The notes under the pieces: generated by a model
What the model was told of the DNA's origin: nothing
Seen by the model: only the letters and a program-made list of their open reading frames with translations
Database searches by the model: none
Program-made: the position numbers and the translations under genes
Shown here: in pieces, positions 24,449 through 33,160 of the stretch
Layout: each line of letters opens with the position of its first letter
Numbering within the stretch: position 1 is the first letter of the stretch
NCBI GenBank assembly: GCA_035604455.1
Contig: DATNIM010000022.1
Coordinates: 5,201-69,200 of the forward strand
From: AG25 sp035604455
Lineage (GTDB): Bacteria; Gemmatimonadota; Gemmatimonadetes; Gemmatimonadales; GWC2-71-9
Reading direction: 5' to 3'
DNA length: 64,000 nt

Positions 24449-24477
24449 AAGCTAAACCCTTGTGGCACTTGCGTCAA
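24449..24477 (-). promoter_or_regulatory. Promoter of yceD-rpmF-fab-mqn operon
   Basis: On the minus strand TTGACG (24472-24477), a 17-nt spacer and TAGCTT (24449-24454) lie in the 38-nt gap between ndk and yceD, and the -10 ends 8 nt before the yceD ATG. The -35 matches consensus at five of six positions with ideal spacing. The predicted transcription start falls at or next to the ATG, so the message should be leaderless. Confidence 0.65.
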
Positions 24478-24478
24478 G

Positions 24479-24913
24479 CTAACGCGCGACCGACCCCGCA
24501 AGCGCCGCCAACTCGGCTTCCGGGAAGAAGAACGCCACTTCCCGCGCGGCGTTCTCGGGGGAGTCGGAGGCGTGAATGGCGTTCCGCTCCTTCGATTGGG
24601 CGAAGAGTTTCCGGATGGTGTTCGGCTTGGCCTCGGCGGGGTCGGTGGCCCCGATCGTCTCCCGCAGGACCGCCACGGCGTCCGTACGCTCGAGGGCGAG
24701 GGCGAGCGCGGGGCCCGAGCACATGAACGCGACGAGCGAGCCGAAGAACGGCCGCTCGCGGTGCACGGCGTAGAACGCCTCGGCCTGCGCCCGGTCCAGG
24801 CGGACGAGGCGGGCGGCGCGCGGCACGAACCCGGCCTGCTCGAGGTGGGCGAGGATCTTACCCGTGAGGTGGGCGGCCACGGCGTCGGGCTTGATGATCG
24901 CGAGTGTCAGCAT
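24479..24913 (-). CDS. ndk: Nucleoside-diphosphate kinase
   Basis: Balances NTP pools by phosphate transfer through a phospho-histidine. The 144 residues open LTLAIIKPDAV and contain FYAVHRERPFFGSLVAFMCSGP, RETIGATDPAEA and the catalytic NAIHASDSPENA. The ATG at 24913 has TTAGGAGC directly upstream; a long in-frame upstream extension is not conserved. It is 23 nt after the EIIA-CBS gene, in line with sucC-sucD, so the unit joins GTP/ATP-forming succinyl-CoA synthetase with an enzyme that interconverts those nucleotides. Confidence 0.96.
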   Translation of the reverse strand: MLTLAIIKPDAVAAHLTGKILAHLEQAGFVPRAARLVRLDRAQAEAFYAVHRERPFFGSLVAFMCSGPALALALERTDAVAVLRETIGATDPAEAKPNTIRKLFAQSKERNAIHASDSPENAAREVAFFFPEAELAALAGSVAR

Positions 24914-24936
24914 GCTCCTAAGGCTCCTAGTTCCGG

Positions 24937-25845
24937 CTAGAGGGGAATGAGCTGGGCGATGAGGTCGGCGCGCGTGAGGATGCCCACGACCTTGCCGTCC
25001 CGCAAGACCGGAAAGGTGTCGGCGTGCTTCGTGTTCATCAGGTTCGCGGCGTCCCCGAGCACCTGGTCCTCGGCGAGGCACAGGACCATGCGCGCCATCA
25101 GGTCGCGCACGGGGAGCTGGTCGAGCGGCACCGAGCCCCGTTGCAGCTGCGTGCGAGTGGGCGCGCGGAACTCACCACTCTTCGTCCGCTGTAGATAGGC
25201 GGGCGTCAGCACCCGCAAGAGCTCGCGCTCCCCGACGACGCCGAGCAGCGTCCCGGAGTCGTCCACCACGGGCAGCGCCGCGAGCCCGCGCTCGACCATC
25301 AGACGGGCCGCGGTCCCGAGGTCCATGTCCGGCCCTACCGTCACGACCGTCGTGACCATCACGTCGCGCACGACGCGGTGGCTCGGCAGCTCGAGCGCCG
25401 CGAACCCCGGGAGACGGACGACATCGTCCGGCGTGCGGGCCTGGGCGAGGGCGCGCGCCGTCTCGGGATCCGAGAGCACGCGCGCGAACGCGCCCATCAC
25501 CTGCAGGTAGGTCGCCGTCTCGCGGGGCGGCGCGATCACGAGGATCACGATCCGCGCGGCGCGGTTCGGGTCGCGTTCCCAGGGGATCGGCGCCGGAGCG
25601 ACGCCGAGCGCCGCGACGAGGGTCCGGACGGCTTCGGTCCGGAAGTGGGGCAGAAACGCCTGCTCGCCCACCGTCACCAGGTCCTCGGGCCACGCGTTTT
25701 CCATCACCGCGCGGAACCGGTTCGGCTCGGCCACGGCCCCGGTCTGGACGAGGCGGGCCGCGAGCTCTTCGGTGGCGCCCTTCACCGTCGTCGCTTGCAG
25801 CGGGACGATCACGTGGCTCGGGAGCAGCACGTCGCGCAGGTTCAC
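24937..25845 (-). CDS. Orphan PTS EIIA-like domain fused to a CBS pair
   Basis: 302 residues with two recognisable parts. Residues ~1-145 resemble the fructose/nitrogen-type PTS EIIA domain: NLRDVLLPSHVIVPLQ, KGATEELAARLV and the phospho-site region EQAFLPHFRTEAV with His67. Residues ~155-302 are two CBS domains (VRDVMVTTVVTVGPDM and VRDLMARMVLCLAEDQ), which usually bind adenine nucleotides. A Thr/Arg/Gln-rich linker separates them. No sugar permease, HPr or EI is nearby, so a regulatory role is likelier than transport. The GTG start overlaps the sucD stop (GTGA), tying its translation to succinyl-CoA synthetase. The function is not known. Confidence 0.82.
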   Translation of the reverse strand: MNLRDVLLPSHVIVPLQATTVKGATEELAARLVQTGAVAEPNRFRAVMENAWPEDLVTVGEQAFLPHFRTEAVRTLVAALGVAPAPIPWERDPNRAARIVILVIAPPRETATYLQVMGAFARVLSDPETARALAQARTPDDVVRLPGFAALELPSHRVVRDVMVTTVVTVGPDMDLGTAARLMVERGLAALPVVDDSGTLLGVVGERELLRVLTPAYLQRTKSGEFRAPTRTQLQRGSVPLDQLPVRDLMARMVLCLAEDQVLGDAANLMNTKHADTFPVLRDGKVVGILTRADLIAQLIPL

Positions 25846-26708
25846 AGGCGGGCCTGGAGCAACGGGACCACGTCGGCCGGGCGGCGCATGACCGCGACCC
25901 CGGCGTCCTCCAACGCGCGAATCTTTTCGGCCGCGCTCGCCGCGGCCCCCGAGACGATGGCGCCCGCGTGGCCCATGCGCCGGCCCGGCGGCGCCGTCTG
26001 CCCCGCGATGAAACCGACCACGGGCTTCCGCATCGACCGTCGCGCGAAGGCAGCCGCCTCCTGCTCGGCGCTCCCGCCGATTTCGCCGATCAGCACGACC
26101 GCTTCGGTGGCACCGTCCGCCTCGAACAGCGCGAGGCAGTCGATGAAGCTCGTGCCCGTGATCGGGTCGCCGCCGATGCCGATGCAGGTCGACTGTCCCA
26201 GGCCGTGACTCGTGAGCTGGTGCACGATCTCGTAGGTGAGCGTCCCGCTGCGGGACACGACGCCGATCGGGCCCCGCACGCAGATCTGGCCCGGGACAAT
26301 GCCGATCTTCGTCTCGCCCGGGACGATGAGCCCGGGACAGTTCGGGCCGATCAGGCGGACGCCCCGCTCGGCGAGAAACGGGAGCACCAGGGTCATCTCG
26401 AGGACCGGGATGCCTTCCGTGATGCATACGACGAGGCCGATCCCCGCGTCCGCGGCCTCGAAGATCGCCGATATCGCGCTCGCTGCGGGCACGTAAATCA
26501 CACTCGCCGTCGGATGTGTCGCCCGGACGGCGTCTTGCACCGTGTCGAACACCGGGACCCCGTCCATGGTCGAGCCGCCCTTCCCCGGCGTCACCCCGGC
26601 TACGATGCGGGTGCCGTAGGCGAGCATCTGGCGCGTGTGGAAGGCGCCGTCGCGACCCGTGATGCCCTGGACGAGCACGCGCGTCTCGGCCGAGGCGAGG
26701 ACGCTCAT
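25842..26708 (-). CDS. sucD: Succinyl-CoA synthetase alpha subunit
   Basis: CoA-binding, phosphohistidine-carrying subunit of the TCA-cycle enzyme that makes ATP or GTP from succinyl-CoA. The 288 residues show LVQGITGRDGAFHTRQML, GVTPGKGGSTMDGVPVF, GPNCPGLIVPGETKIGI, SRSGTLTYEIV and the phosphorylated His in RMGHAGAIVSG. ATGA overlap with sucC fixes the start at 26708; the open frame upstream lies inside sucC. Confidence 0.97.
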   Translation of the reverse strand: MSVLASAETRVLVQGITGRDGAFHTRQMLAYGTRIVAGVTPGKGGSTMDGVPVFDTVQDAVRATHPTASVIYVPAASAISAIFEAADAGIGLVVCITEGIPVLEMTLVLPFLAERGVRLIGPNCPGLIVPGETKIGIVPGQICVRGPIGVVSRSGTLTYEIVHQLTSHGLGQSTCIGIGGDPITGTSFIDCLALFEADGATEAVVLIGEIGGSAEQEAAAFARRSMRKPVVGFIAGQTAPPGRRMGHAGAIVSGAAASAAEKIRALEDAGVAVMRRPADVVPLLQARL

Positions 26709-27835
26709 CGCGCGAGCGCCACCGCGTGCTCGACCGCCTCGTCCATGTCGGTGTCCGCCCGGAACCCGGCTTGCGTGAGAATGCGTATCGCCTCGTCTTC
26801 GTTGGTCCCCGTGAGGCGGATCACGAGCGGCACGCGTCGGTGGAACTGCTCGGTCGCGCGCACGATCCCGGTCGCCACGTCGTCGCACCGCGTGATCCCG
26901 CCGAAGATGTTGAACAGGATGACGCGTACGGCGGGGTCCGCAGTGATGATGTCGAGCGCCGCGACGACCTTCTCGGGGCTCGAGCTGCCGCCGATGTCGA
27001 GGAAATTCGCCGGGCTCCCGCCGTAGAACCGGACGAGATCCATCGTCGCCATAGCGAGCCCCGCGCCGTTCACGCAGCATCCGACCGACCCGTCGAGCTT
27101 GATGAAGGACAGCCCGGCGGCGCGCGCCTGGGCGTCGGCCGCGGACTCGGCCGAAGCGTCGCGCAGGGCTTCGAGCTCGGGGTGGCGGCTGAGCTCGTTG
27201 TCGTCGATCACGATTTTCGAGTCGAGGGCCACGAGCCGTCCCCCGCCGTCGGTGGCGAGCGGGTTGATCTCCGCGAGCGACGCCCCAACTTCCCAGAACG
27301 TGTTCGCGAGCGCGTGCATGATCGCCGCCCCCGCGCGGACGTGCACGAGGTCTCGGTAGAGCGCGAACGCCAACCCCATCGCCTGGTGGGGGAGCAGGCC
27401 ATAGCGCGGATCGATGAGCGCGCGATGCACGCGTTCGGGGGTCGCGGCCGCCACTTCCTCGATGTCCACGCCGCCCGCCGGGCTCGCGATGAGCACCGGC
27501 CGCGCCGCCGCGCGGTCTAGGGTGACGCCGAGATACGCCTCGGACTGGACGCTCGCCGCGGCCACGAGGAGCACACGGCGCACGGCGAGCCCCTGGAGCG
27601 TCATGCCGAGGATCGCCTCGGCCGCCCGGGCGGCCTCCTCCGGCCCGGCCGCGCGCCGCACGGCGCCCGCCTTACCCCGTCCGCCCGCGTGCACCTGCGC
27701 CTTGACCACGACGGGCCCGCCGAGCCGGCGCGCCACCGCGGCCGCTTCCTCCGGGCTCGCCGCGAGACCGCCCGGCAGGAACGGCACGCCGCGCCGCTCG
27801 AGCAGGTCGCGAGCTTGGTATTCGTGCAGGTTCAC
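26705..27835 (-). CDS. sucC: Succinyl-CoA synthetase beta subunit
   Basis: ATP-grasp subunit that binds nucleotide and succinate. The 376 residues start NLHEYQARDLLERRGVPFLPGG and contain VVKAQVHAGGRGKAGAV, the Mg site EINPLAT and a C-terminal NIFGGITRCDDVA, all typical. The start is a GTG at 27835. A TTGACC sequence upstream at 27866-27871 (minus strand) might be a -35 box, but no good -10 follows. It is the first gene of sucC-sucD-EIIA/CBS-ndk. Confidence 0.96.
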   Translation of the reverse strand: MNLHEYQARDLLERRGVPFLPGGLAASPEEAAAVARRLGGPVVVKAQVHAGGRGKAGAVRRAAGPEEAARAAEAILGMTLQGLAVRRVLLVAAASVQSEAYLGVTLDRAAARPVLIASPAGGVDIEEVAAATPERVHRALIDPRYGLLPHQAMGLAFALYRDLVHVRAGAAIMHALANTFWEVGASLAEINPLATDGGGRLVALDSKIVIDDNELSRHPELEALRDASAESAADAQARAAGLSFIKLDGSVGCCVNGAGLAMATMDLVRFYGGSPANFLDIGGSSSPEKVVAALDIITADPAVRVILFNIFGGITRCDDVATGIVRATEQFHRRVPLVIRLTGTNEDEAIRILTQAGFRADTDMDEAVEHAVALAR

Positions 27836-27892
27836 GGGGGGACGGCCGGGCGAGGGTTACGCAGGTCGAGCGACGGAGGTCAAGCGGCGAAC

Positions 27893-30262
27893 CTAGCGCG
27901 CCCTCTCAGGGGGAGCAAGCAGACGACGCAGCCCGAGGACGCGCTCGAGCTCGTCGTAGCGGTGCGCGAACGTGACCAGGTCGCCCGTGGCGAGCGCGCT
28001 GTCCGCTTCCGCGGCGAGCCGCCGCGCGAGCCCGAAGCGGCCGGCGAGCGACGTGTCCCCGGGCACCGGCCGCGCGCCCCCGGCGAGGAGCGCGCGCAGC
28101 GCCGCGTCGGCCGTGGGTCCCTGGCCCTCGCGGTCGCCCCAGGTCAGGTACACCTGATTCACGCCCTTGGGGACACCCGTCGCAGGTTCGTCGAAGAGCG
28201 CCTGCTCGGTGAAGAGCCCGCCGTCCGCGCTCCACAGCCGGAGGAGCCCCGGTGCCGTTTCCGGCGAGCCGAGCAGTTCGGCCGGGCTGCGCACCGGCGT
28301 CGCCGGGCTCCACACGTAGAGCTCGGGGCCGGCGGGGGTCATCGTACCGGCGAGCAGCGCGGCGAGCGCGGGCGGTGTCCCGGACTCGAATCCCACGGCC
28401 GTCCATAGCCTTGGCGTCGAGTCACCGGGGAGCGGAGCGGCAAGCTCGTAGGGTTCGCGCAGAATCCGCCACGGCGCCGAATCCGCGTGCGCCCGCTCGA
28501 GCGCGGCCGCGGCCATCCGGAAGGCGGTGCCCGGAAAGGGCAGCGCGGTCGCGAGTCCCTGGGGCAGCGCGGTGGTCGGATGAATGAGCGGGGCGAAGAG
28601 CCGCGCCCACGTCGTGGCCAGCGAATCAGCGCCCGGGGCCACGTAGATCGTCGTCGCTCCGGTCGCGGCCTGAACCGTGCCGATCAGGCCGAGGTGGACG
28701 TAGCGCACCAGGTGATCAGAGCCCGGCCACGGCAGGGCCCGCGCCAGCGGGAACCCGTCGCTCGTCAGGTACCCGTAGGAGACCCAAAGAAGCGCGCTGT
28801 CCACGATCACGGGGAACGGCGTCGCGAAGTTGGCGAACGGCGCAAGACGCCCCAGACGGTCGCTCACGTCGCGCCGCCAGACGAGTAAGCGGTCGGAGGC
28901 GTGCAGGATCTCCGGGCGTTGGAGCACCCAGGCGAACGCCCCGCGCTCCCACCACTGGTTGAGCGCAATGGTGGTCGGTCTGAGCGCGGGCACCTGCGGC
29001 GATGCGAGGGCGAAGTCGTCGAAGCCCGGACCGAACGAGAACATCGAGTCCCGCGTGGGCGCCGGGCGCACGGCGAGACTCGAGTCGAGCTCCGTCACGA
29101 GCGTCGCGGTCCCCTCGTCGCGATCGAGACCCGGGTGCGAGCCCGCCGGGGTGGACACGACGAGCCACGTGGTGCGCTCGTTTTCGGGCCGTGTGAGCGC
29201 AGCCGCGACGCGCCCGGCCCGCGCGGCGACGGCCGCGATCCGGGACGCGTCCCAGGCAGGCATCGCGGCGATTGCCTGAGCGGCGCTCGGGAACCCGCTC
29301 GGCCAAGGCTCCTGCCGCCAGTCGCCCCCGAAGGCGCGCTCCTCGAGCCGTGCCCGCTCGGCGTCAAGCGCGCTCGGCCCCCGGCCGACGCTCAGCGCCG
29401 CCACGTTCGCCGCGGCGAGCGCCACTACGAGGATCGCCCACGCGGCGAGCATCGGTTCGGAGCGCTCCCGCAGCACCCACCACAGGCTCGCCAACCCCGC
29501 CACCACGCTCCAGCCCGCGATCAGCCGCGCCCCCACGATCCGCACTCCGAGCGCGGCCGGATCGGCCCAGCTGCGGATCCCTGCCACGGCGCGCGCGGGG
29601 TCCAGGGTCGCGCCCCAGACGCAAACGGCGGCGAGCATAGCGAGCAGCAGGCCAAGATGGGCGCGGGCGTTGGCGCTCGCCGTCGGCCGCCACCCGCGGA
29701 GCTTGAGCGACCCGATGCTCGTGTAGAGCAGGCCCGTGATCCCGAGTGCCGTGAGGGTCGCCACGAGGGCGAAGCGCTCGCACGTCACCGCCCAAGGCAG
29801 CTCCGCGACATAGTAGCCCAAGTCGCGGGACAGCACGGGGTCTGAGACGCCGAAACGAGGTGGGTGCGCCGCGAGGTCCGCGCGGAGCCACCAGTCACTG
29901 GACCCGATGCCGAGGCCGAGGCCGTAGAGGACACCGAGCGTGAGCGTGGCGCCGAGCAGCACGCGGTGGGGCACTTCTTCCACGATTTCGAGGTCGCCCA
30001 GGCGCCGGGGAAGCTGGACCGACCCAATGGTCCGGTAGACGCGGTAGAGGTGTCCGATGCCCCAGGCGACCGCGACGAGCAGGACCACGCCGTGCACCAG
30101 CCGCCCCATGTCGCGCATGGTGAGATACACGTTGCCGCCCGCGACGCTCGCCGCCCAGGCGCGCTCCGTGACCTCCATCGCGCTCCAGCGGCCGCCGACG
30201 AGCACGGCGACGACGGCGGCGAGTCCAACGAGCAGGGCGCCGCGCCGCCGCGCCGGAGTCAC
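27893..30262 (-). CDS. UPF0182 family membrane protein
   Basis: Large membrane protein of 789 residues, shorter than most UPF0182 members (~900). The N-terminal 300 residues hold about seven hydrophobic helices with family signatures FGVSDPVLSRDLGYYVAELPW and LLYTSIGSLKLRG. The rest is a soluble, probably extracytoplasmic domain with LLVWRRDVSDRLGRLAPFANFATPFPVI and WVSYGYLTSDGFPLARALPW, diverged forms of the usual RPY/APFL/YTTS motifs. Function is unknown. GTG at 30262 overlaps the phosphomannomutase stop as GTGA and is preferred over a GTG at 30289. It is the last gene of the nuo unit. Confidence 0.85.
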   Translation of the reverse strand: MTPARRRGALLVGLAAVVAVLVGGRWSAMEVTERAWAASVAGGNVYLTMRDMGRLVHGVVLLVAVAWGIGHLYRVYRTIGSVQLPRRLGDLEIVEEVPHRVLLGATLTLGVLYGLGLGIGSSDWWLRADLAAHPPRFGVSDPVLSRDLGYYVAELPWAVTCERFALVATLTALGITGLLYTSIGSLKLRGWRPTASANARAHLGLLLAMLAAVCVWGATLDPARAVAGIRSWADPAALGVRIVGARLIAGWSVVAGLASLWWVLRERSEPMLAAWAILVVALAAANVAALSVGRGPSALDAERARLEERAFGGDWRQEPWPSGFPSAAQAIAAMPAWDASRIAAVAARAGRVAAALTRPENERTTWLVVSTPAGSHPGLDRDEGTATLVTELDSSLAVRPAPTRDSMFSFGPGFDDFALASPQVPALRPTTIALNQWWERGAFAWVLQRPEILHASDRLLVWRRDVSDRLGRLAPFANFATPFPVIVDSALLWVSYGYLTSDGFPLARALPWPGSDHLVRYVHLGLIGTVQAATGATTIYVAPGADSLATTWARLFAPLIHPTTALPQGLATALPFPGTAFRMAAAALERAHADSAPWRILREPYELAAPLPGDSTPRLWTAVGFESGTPPALAALLAGTMTPAGPELYVWSPATPVRSPAELLGSPETAPGLLRLWSADGGLFTEQALFDEPATGVPKGVNQVYLTWGDREGQGPTADAALRALLAGGARPVPGDTSLAGRFGLARRLAAEADSALATGDLVTFAHRYDELERVLGLRRLLAPPERAR

Positions 30263-31644
30263 ACCGAGACGCCCGCCCCTTTGAGCCACGCTGCGAGCTC
30301 ACCCCGGTTCCGAGTCAGGAGCTCCTCGGTGGGGGCTTCGAACCGGAGCACGAGGACCGGCTGCGTGTTCGAGGCGCGGAGCAGGCCCCACCCCTGCGGG
30401 AAGCGGATGCGGGCCCCGTCCAGGCGCGAAACCGGATAGCGCGCGCCGAAATAGTCGGCTGCCGCCGCCACCACCGCGAACTTCCGCTCGTCCGGACACT
30501 CGATCCGGATCTCGGGCGTCGTCACCGTCGGGGGGAGCGGGCCGAGCAGCGCCGAGAGCGGACCCGCCTGGCGCGCCAGCGCGTGCAACAGCCGGGCGGC
30601 CGCGAACAGCGCGTCGTCGAACCCGTACCAGTCGCCGCCGAAGAACATGTGCCCGCTCATCTCGCCCGCGAGTGGCGCGTGGAGCTCCTTCATCTTCTGC
30701 TTGATGAGGGAATGACCCGTCTTCCACATCACGGGCTCGAGGCCCACCCGCTCGAGCTCCTGAGGCAGGACTTCCGAGCACTTGACGTCGAAGATCACCG
30801 GGTGCCGCGGGCCCTGACGCAACGCGAGATCGCGTCCGAAGAGGATCAAGAGCTGGTCGCCCACCACGATGTGCCCCGCTTCGTCCACGGCGCCGATCCG
30901 GTCCCCGTCCCCGTCGAAGGCGATCCCGATCTCGGCGCGCTCCTTTTTCACGGCCGCTTGGAGATCGACCAGGTTTTCGGGGACGGTGGGATCGGGATGG
31001 TGGTTCGGAAACGTCCCATCCGACTCCGCGAACAGCGCCGTGATCTCGGCCCCGAGCGCGCGGAGCGTCTCGACCGCGACGAGACTCGTGACGCCGTTAC
31101 CGCAATCGACCACCGCGCGGACCCGTCGAGCGAGCGGCGCGTTGTGCGAAACGATCGCGTCGCGGTAGCGCCGGAGGATGTCTGGGGTCGTCTCGGCCGA
31201 TCCCCCCGGGAGGGGCGGCGTGCCCCCGCCGGCTATGAGCTCGCGCAACGCCTGGATCGCTTCCCCGTACACGGCTTCGCCCTGGAGCACCATCTTGAAC
31301 CCGTTGAACTCGGGCGGATTGTGCGATCCCGTGACCTGGACGCCGCCGTCCACCGGCAGGGTGTGCGTCGCGAAATAGAGGGCGGGAGTGGGCACCATGC
31401 CGACGTCAATCACGCGGGCGCCCGCGTCGACGAGACCCCGCACCAGCGCCGGTGCGAGGTCGGAGCCCGACGGTCGGTTGTCGCGACCCACGGCCACCCG
31501 GGCCGCGCGCCCCAGGCGCTCCGTCGCCCACGTGGCGAACGCCAACCCGATCGCGCGCGCCGCCTCGGGCGTGAGCTGGTTGCCCACGGTGCCCCGGATG
31601 TCGTATTCGCGGAAGATGACGGGCGGGAGGTACGTGGTAGTCAT
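30259..31644 (-). CDS. manB: Phosphomannomutase/phosphoglucomutase
   Basis: Alpha-D-phosphohexomutase (AlgC/ManB type) moving phosphate between C6 and C1 of mannose or glucose, giving precursors for polysaccharides and LPS. The 461 residues contain all four signatures: REYDIRG, the phosphoserine loop VTGSHNPPEFNG, metal loop DGDGDRIGAVD and sugar-binding GEMSGH; the C-terminal phosphate loop reads RASNTQPVLVLR. ATG at 31644 is 4 nt after the nuoN stop, so it is expressed with complex I. Whether mannose, glucose or both are used is not decidable here. Confidence 0.93.
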   Translation of the reverse strand: MTTTYLPPVIFREYDIRGTVGNQLTPEAARAIGLAFATWATERLGRAARVAVGRDNRPSGSDLAPALVRGLVDAGARVIDVGMVPTPALYFATHTLPVDGGVQVTGSHNPPEFNGFKMVLQGEAVYGEAIQALRELIAGGGTPPLPGGSAETTPDILRRYRDAIVSHNAPLARRVRAVVDCGNGVTSLVAVETLRALGAEITALFAESDGTFPNHHPDPTVPENLVDLQAAVKKERAEIGIAFDGDGDRIGAVDEAGHIVVGDQLLILFGRDLALRQGPRHPVIFDVKCSEVLPQELERVGLEPVMWKTGHSLIKQKMKELHAPLAGEMSGHMFFGGDWYGFDDALFAAARLLHALARQAGPLSALLGPLPPTVTTPEIRIECPDERKFAVVAAAADYFGARYPVSRLDGARIRFPQGWGLLRASNTQPVLVLRFEAPTEELLTRNRGELAAWLKGAGVSV

Positions 31645-31648
31645 CGCG

Positions 31649-33160
31649 TTAGCGGCCGACGGAAGGGAGGATCGGGGTCTGTGGCGCGCCCAGGCTGCTG
31701 CCGCTCGTGCGCGCCACGTCGAGCGCCCCACCCGGGACGACGCCGAGCACGAGCACCCCGACGATCGCCGCCACGACCACGGCCGCGGGCACGGTCCCGA
31801 GCCGCATGCCCGCGTGGGTGTCGGGTGAGGGCTCGGGCTTCATGTACATCGCCATGATCACCGGCAGATAGTAGCCCGCCGAGATGGCGGTCGCGATGGC
31901 GAGCACGGCCGCGAGCGCCCACTGCCCCGCGCCCGTTGCCGCGACGAGGATGTACCACTTGCCCATGAAGCCCGCAGTTCCAGGAAACCCGAGCAGCGAG
32001 AGCATGCAGATGGCGAGCGCGAGCGCGAGCGCGGGATGGCGGGTGGAGAGGCCGGCTAGGTCGTCGATCCGGACATCCTGCTCCCCGTGGCGGCCTTTCG
32101 CCGCGAGCAACGCGAACACCGCGAGCGTCGCGAGCACGTAGGCGAGTAGATAGAAGAGCACCGCGGCCGAGCCGAGCGGCGTGCCGGTCGCCACCGCGGC
32201 GAGCAGGTAGCCGGCGTGCGCCACCGACGAGTAGGCGAGCATCCGCTTCACCGTCCGCTGCGCCAGGGCGATCAGGTTCCCGCCGAGCATGGTGAGCACG
32301 GCGAGCCACCAGAGGATCCCGTGCCACGTGGCCACCCCTGCGAACCCCTCGACCAGGATGCGCACCAGCGCCACGAACGCCGCCGCCTTCACGCCCGCGG
32401 CCATGAAAGCCGTGACCGGTGTGGGCGCCCCGTCGTAGACGTCGGGCGCCCACATGTGGAAGGGCACCGCCGCCACCTTGAACCCGAAGCCAATCAAGAG
32501 CAGCCCGAGCCCCAAGAGGAGCATGGGACTGTGCCCGAGCCCGAGGATACGCACCTGGGTGCCGAGCAAGGTCAGGTTTGTCGTGGCCGACGCCCCGTAG
32601 GTGAGCGCGATCCCGTAGAGGAGGAACGCCGAGGCAAACGCCCCGATCAAGAAGTACTTGAACGCCGCCTCCGCCGCCTTTGCGCTGCCCCGATCAATCC
32701 CCGTGAGCACATACACGCAAATCGACATGAGCTCGAGCCCGAGGAAGATGACCATCAGGTCGTCGCCCGCGGCCATCAGCATCATGCCGAGCGTCGCGAA
32801 CACGAGGAGCGGATAGAATTCCGGGGCGAGCAGGCCCTCGCGCTCCAGGTAGCCCTGGGACAACAGCACCGTGAGCGCGGCCGTCCCGAGGAACAGCGCG
32901 GTCGCGGCCAGGCGGTAGTCGTCGAGGGCGATCATCGCGGGCGCGCCCACAGGCGTCGCGCGGCGCCACCACAGCCACCAGGTCGCGGCCAGTCCCAGGA
33001 CGAGCGTCGCGAACGCGAGCCCCCCCGCCGCGCGCAGATCGTCGGCCGAGCGGTGACGCGCCGCGACGAGGAGCACGAGCGCGAGCCCGCCCACCGTCAG
33101 GACGAGCTCCGGCAGGAGCGCCACGAGAAGGTCCGGGTAGCTCGCGAGGTCGAGACTCAT
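31649..33160 (-). CDS. nuoN: NADH-quinone oxidoreductase subunit N
   Basis: Antiporter-like proton-pumping membrane subunit of complex I, 503 residues with about 14 transmembrane helices. Key features of the Mrp-antiporter fold are visible: LGLELMSICVYVLTG with the conserved helix-5 Glu, FGFKVAAVPFHMWAPDVYDGAPTPV with the Lys and the broken helix, RMLAYSSVAHAGYLL, and LLGFPGTAGFMGKWYIL with a second conserved Lys. ATG overlaps the nuoM stop as ATGA. Confidence 0.96.
   Translation of the reverse strand: MSLDLASYPDLLVALLPELVLTVGGLALVLLVAARHRSADDLRAAGGLAFATLVLGLAATWWLWWRRATPVGAPAMIALDDYRLAATALFLGTAALTVLLSQGYLEREGLLAPEFYPLLVFATLGMMLMAAGDDLMVIFLGLELMSICVYVLTGIDRGSAKAAEAAFKYFLIGAFASAFLLYGIALTYGASATTNLTLLGTQVRILGLGHSPMLLLGLGLLLIGFGFKVAAVPFHMWAPDVYDGAPTPVTAFMAAGVKAAAFVALVRILVEGFAGVATWHGILWWLAVLTMLGGNLIALAQRTVKRMLAYSSVAHAGYLLAAVATGTPLGSAAVLFYLLAYVLATLAVFALLAAKGRHGEQDVRIDDLAGLSTRHPALALALAICMLSLLGFPGTAGFMGKWYILVAATGAGQWALAAVLAIATAISAGYYLPVIMAMYMKPEPSPDTHAGMRLGTVPAAVVVAAIVGVLVLGVVPGGALDVARTSGSSLGAPQTPILPSVGR

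Noticed and set aside
24455..24474. TGGCAC followed by TTGC near yceD as a sigma-54 promoter
   Set aside because: The two elements are adjacent without the 5-nt spacing required; a standard TTGACG/TAGCTT promoter explains the site better.
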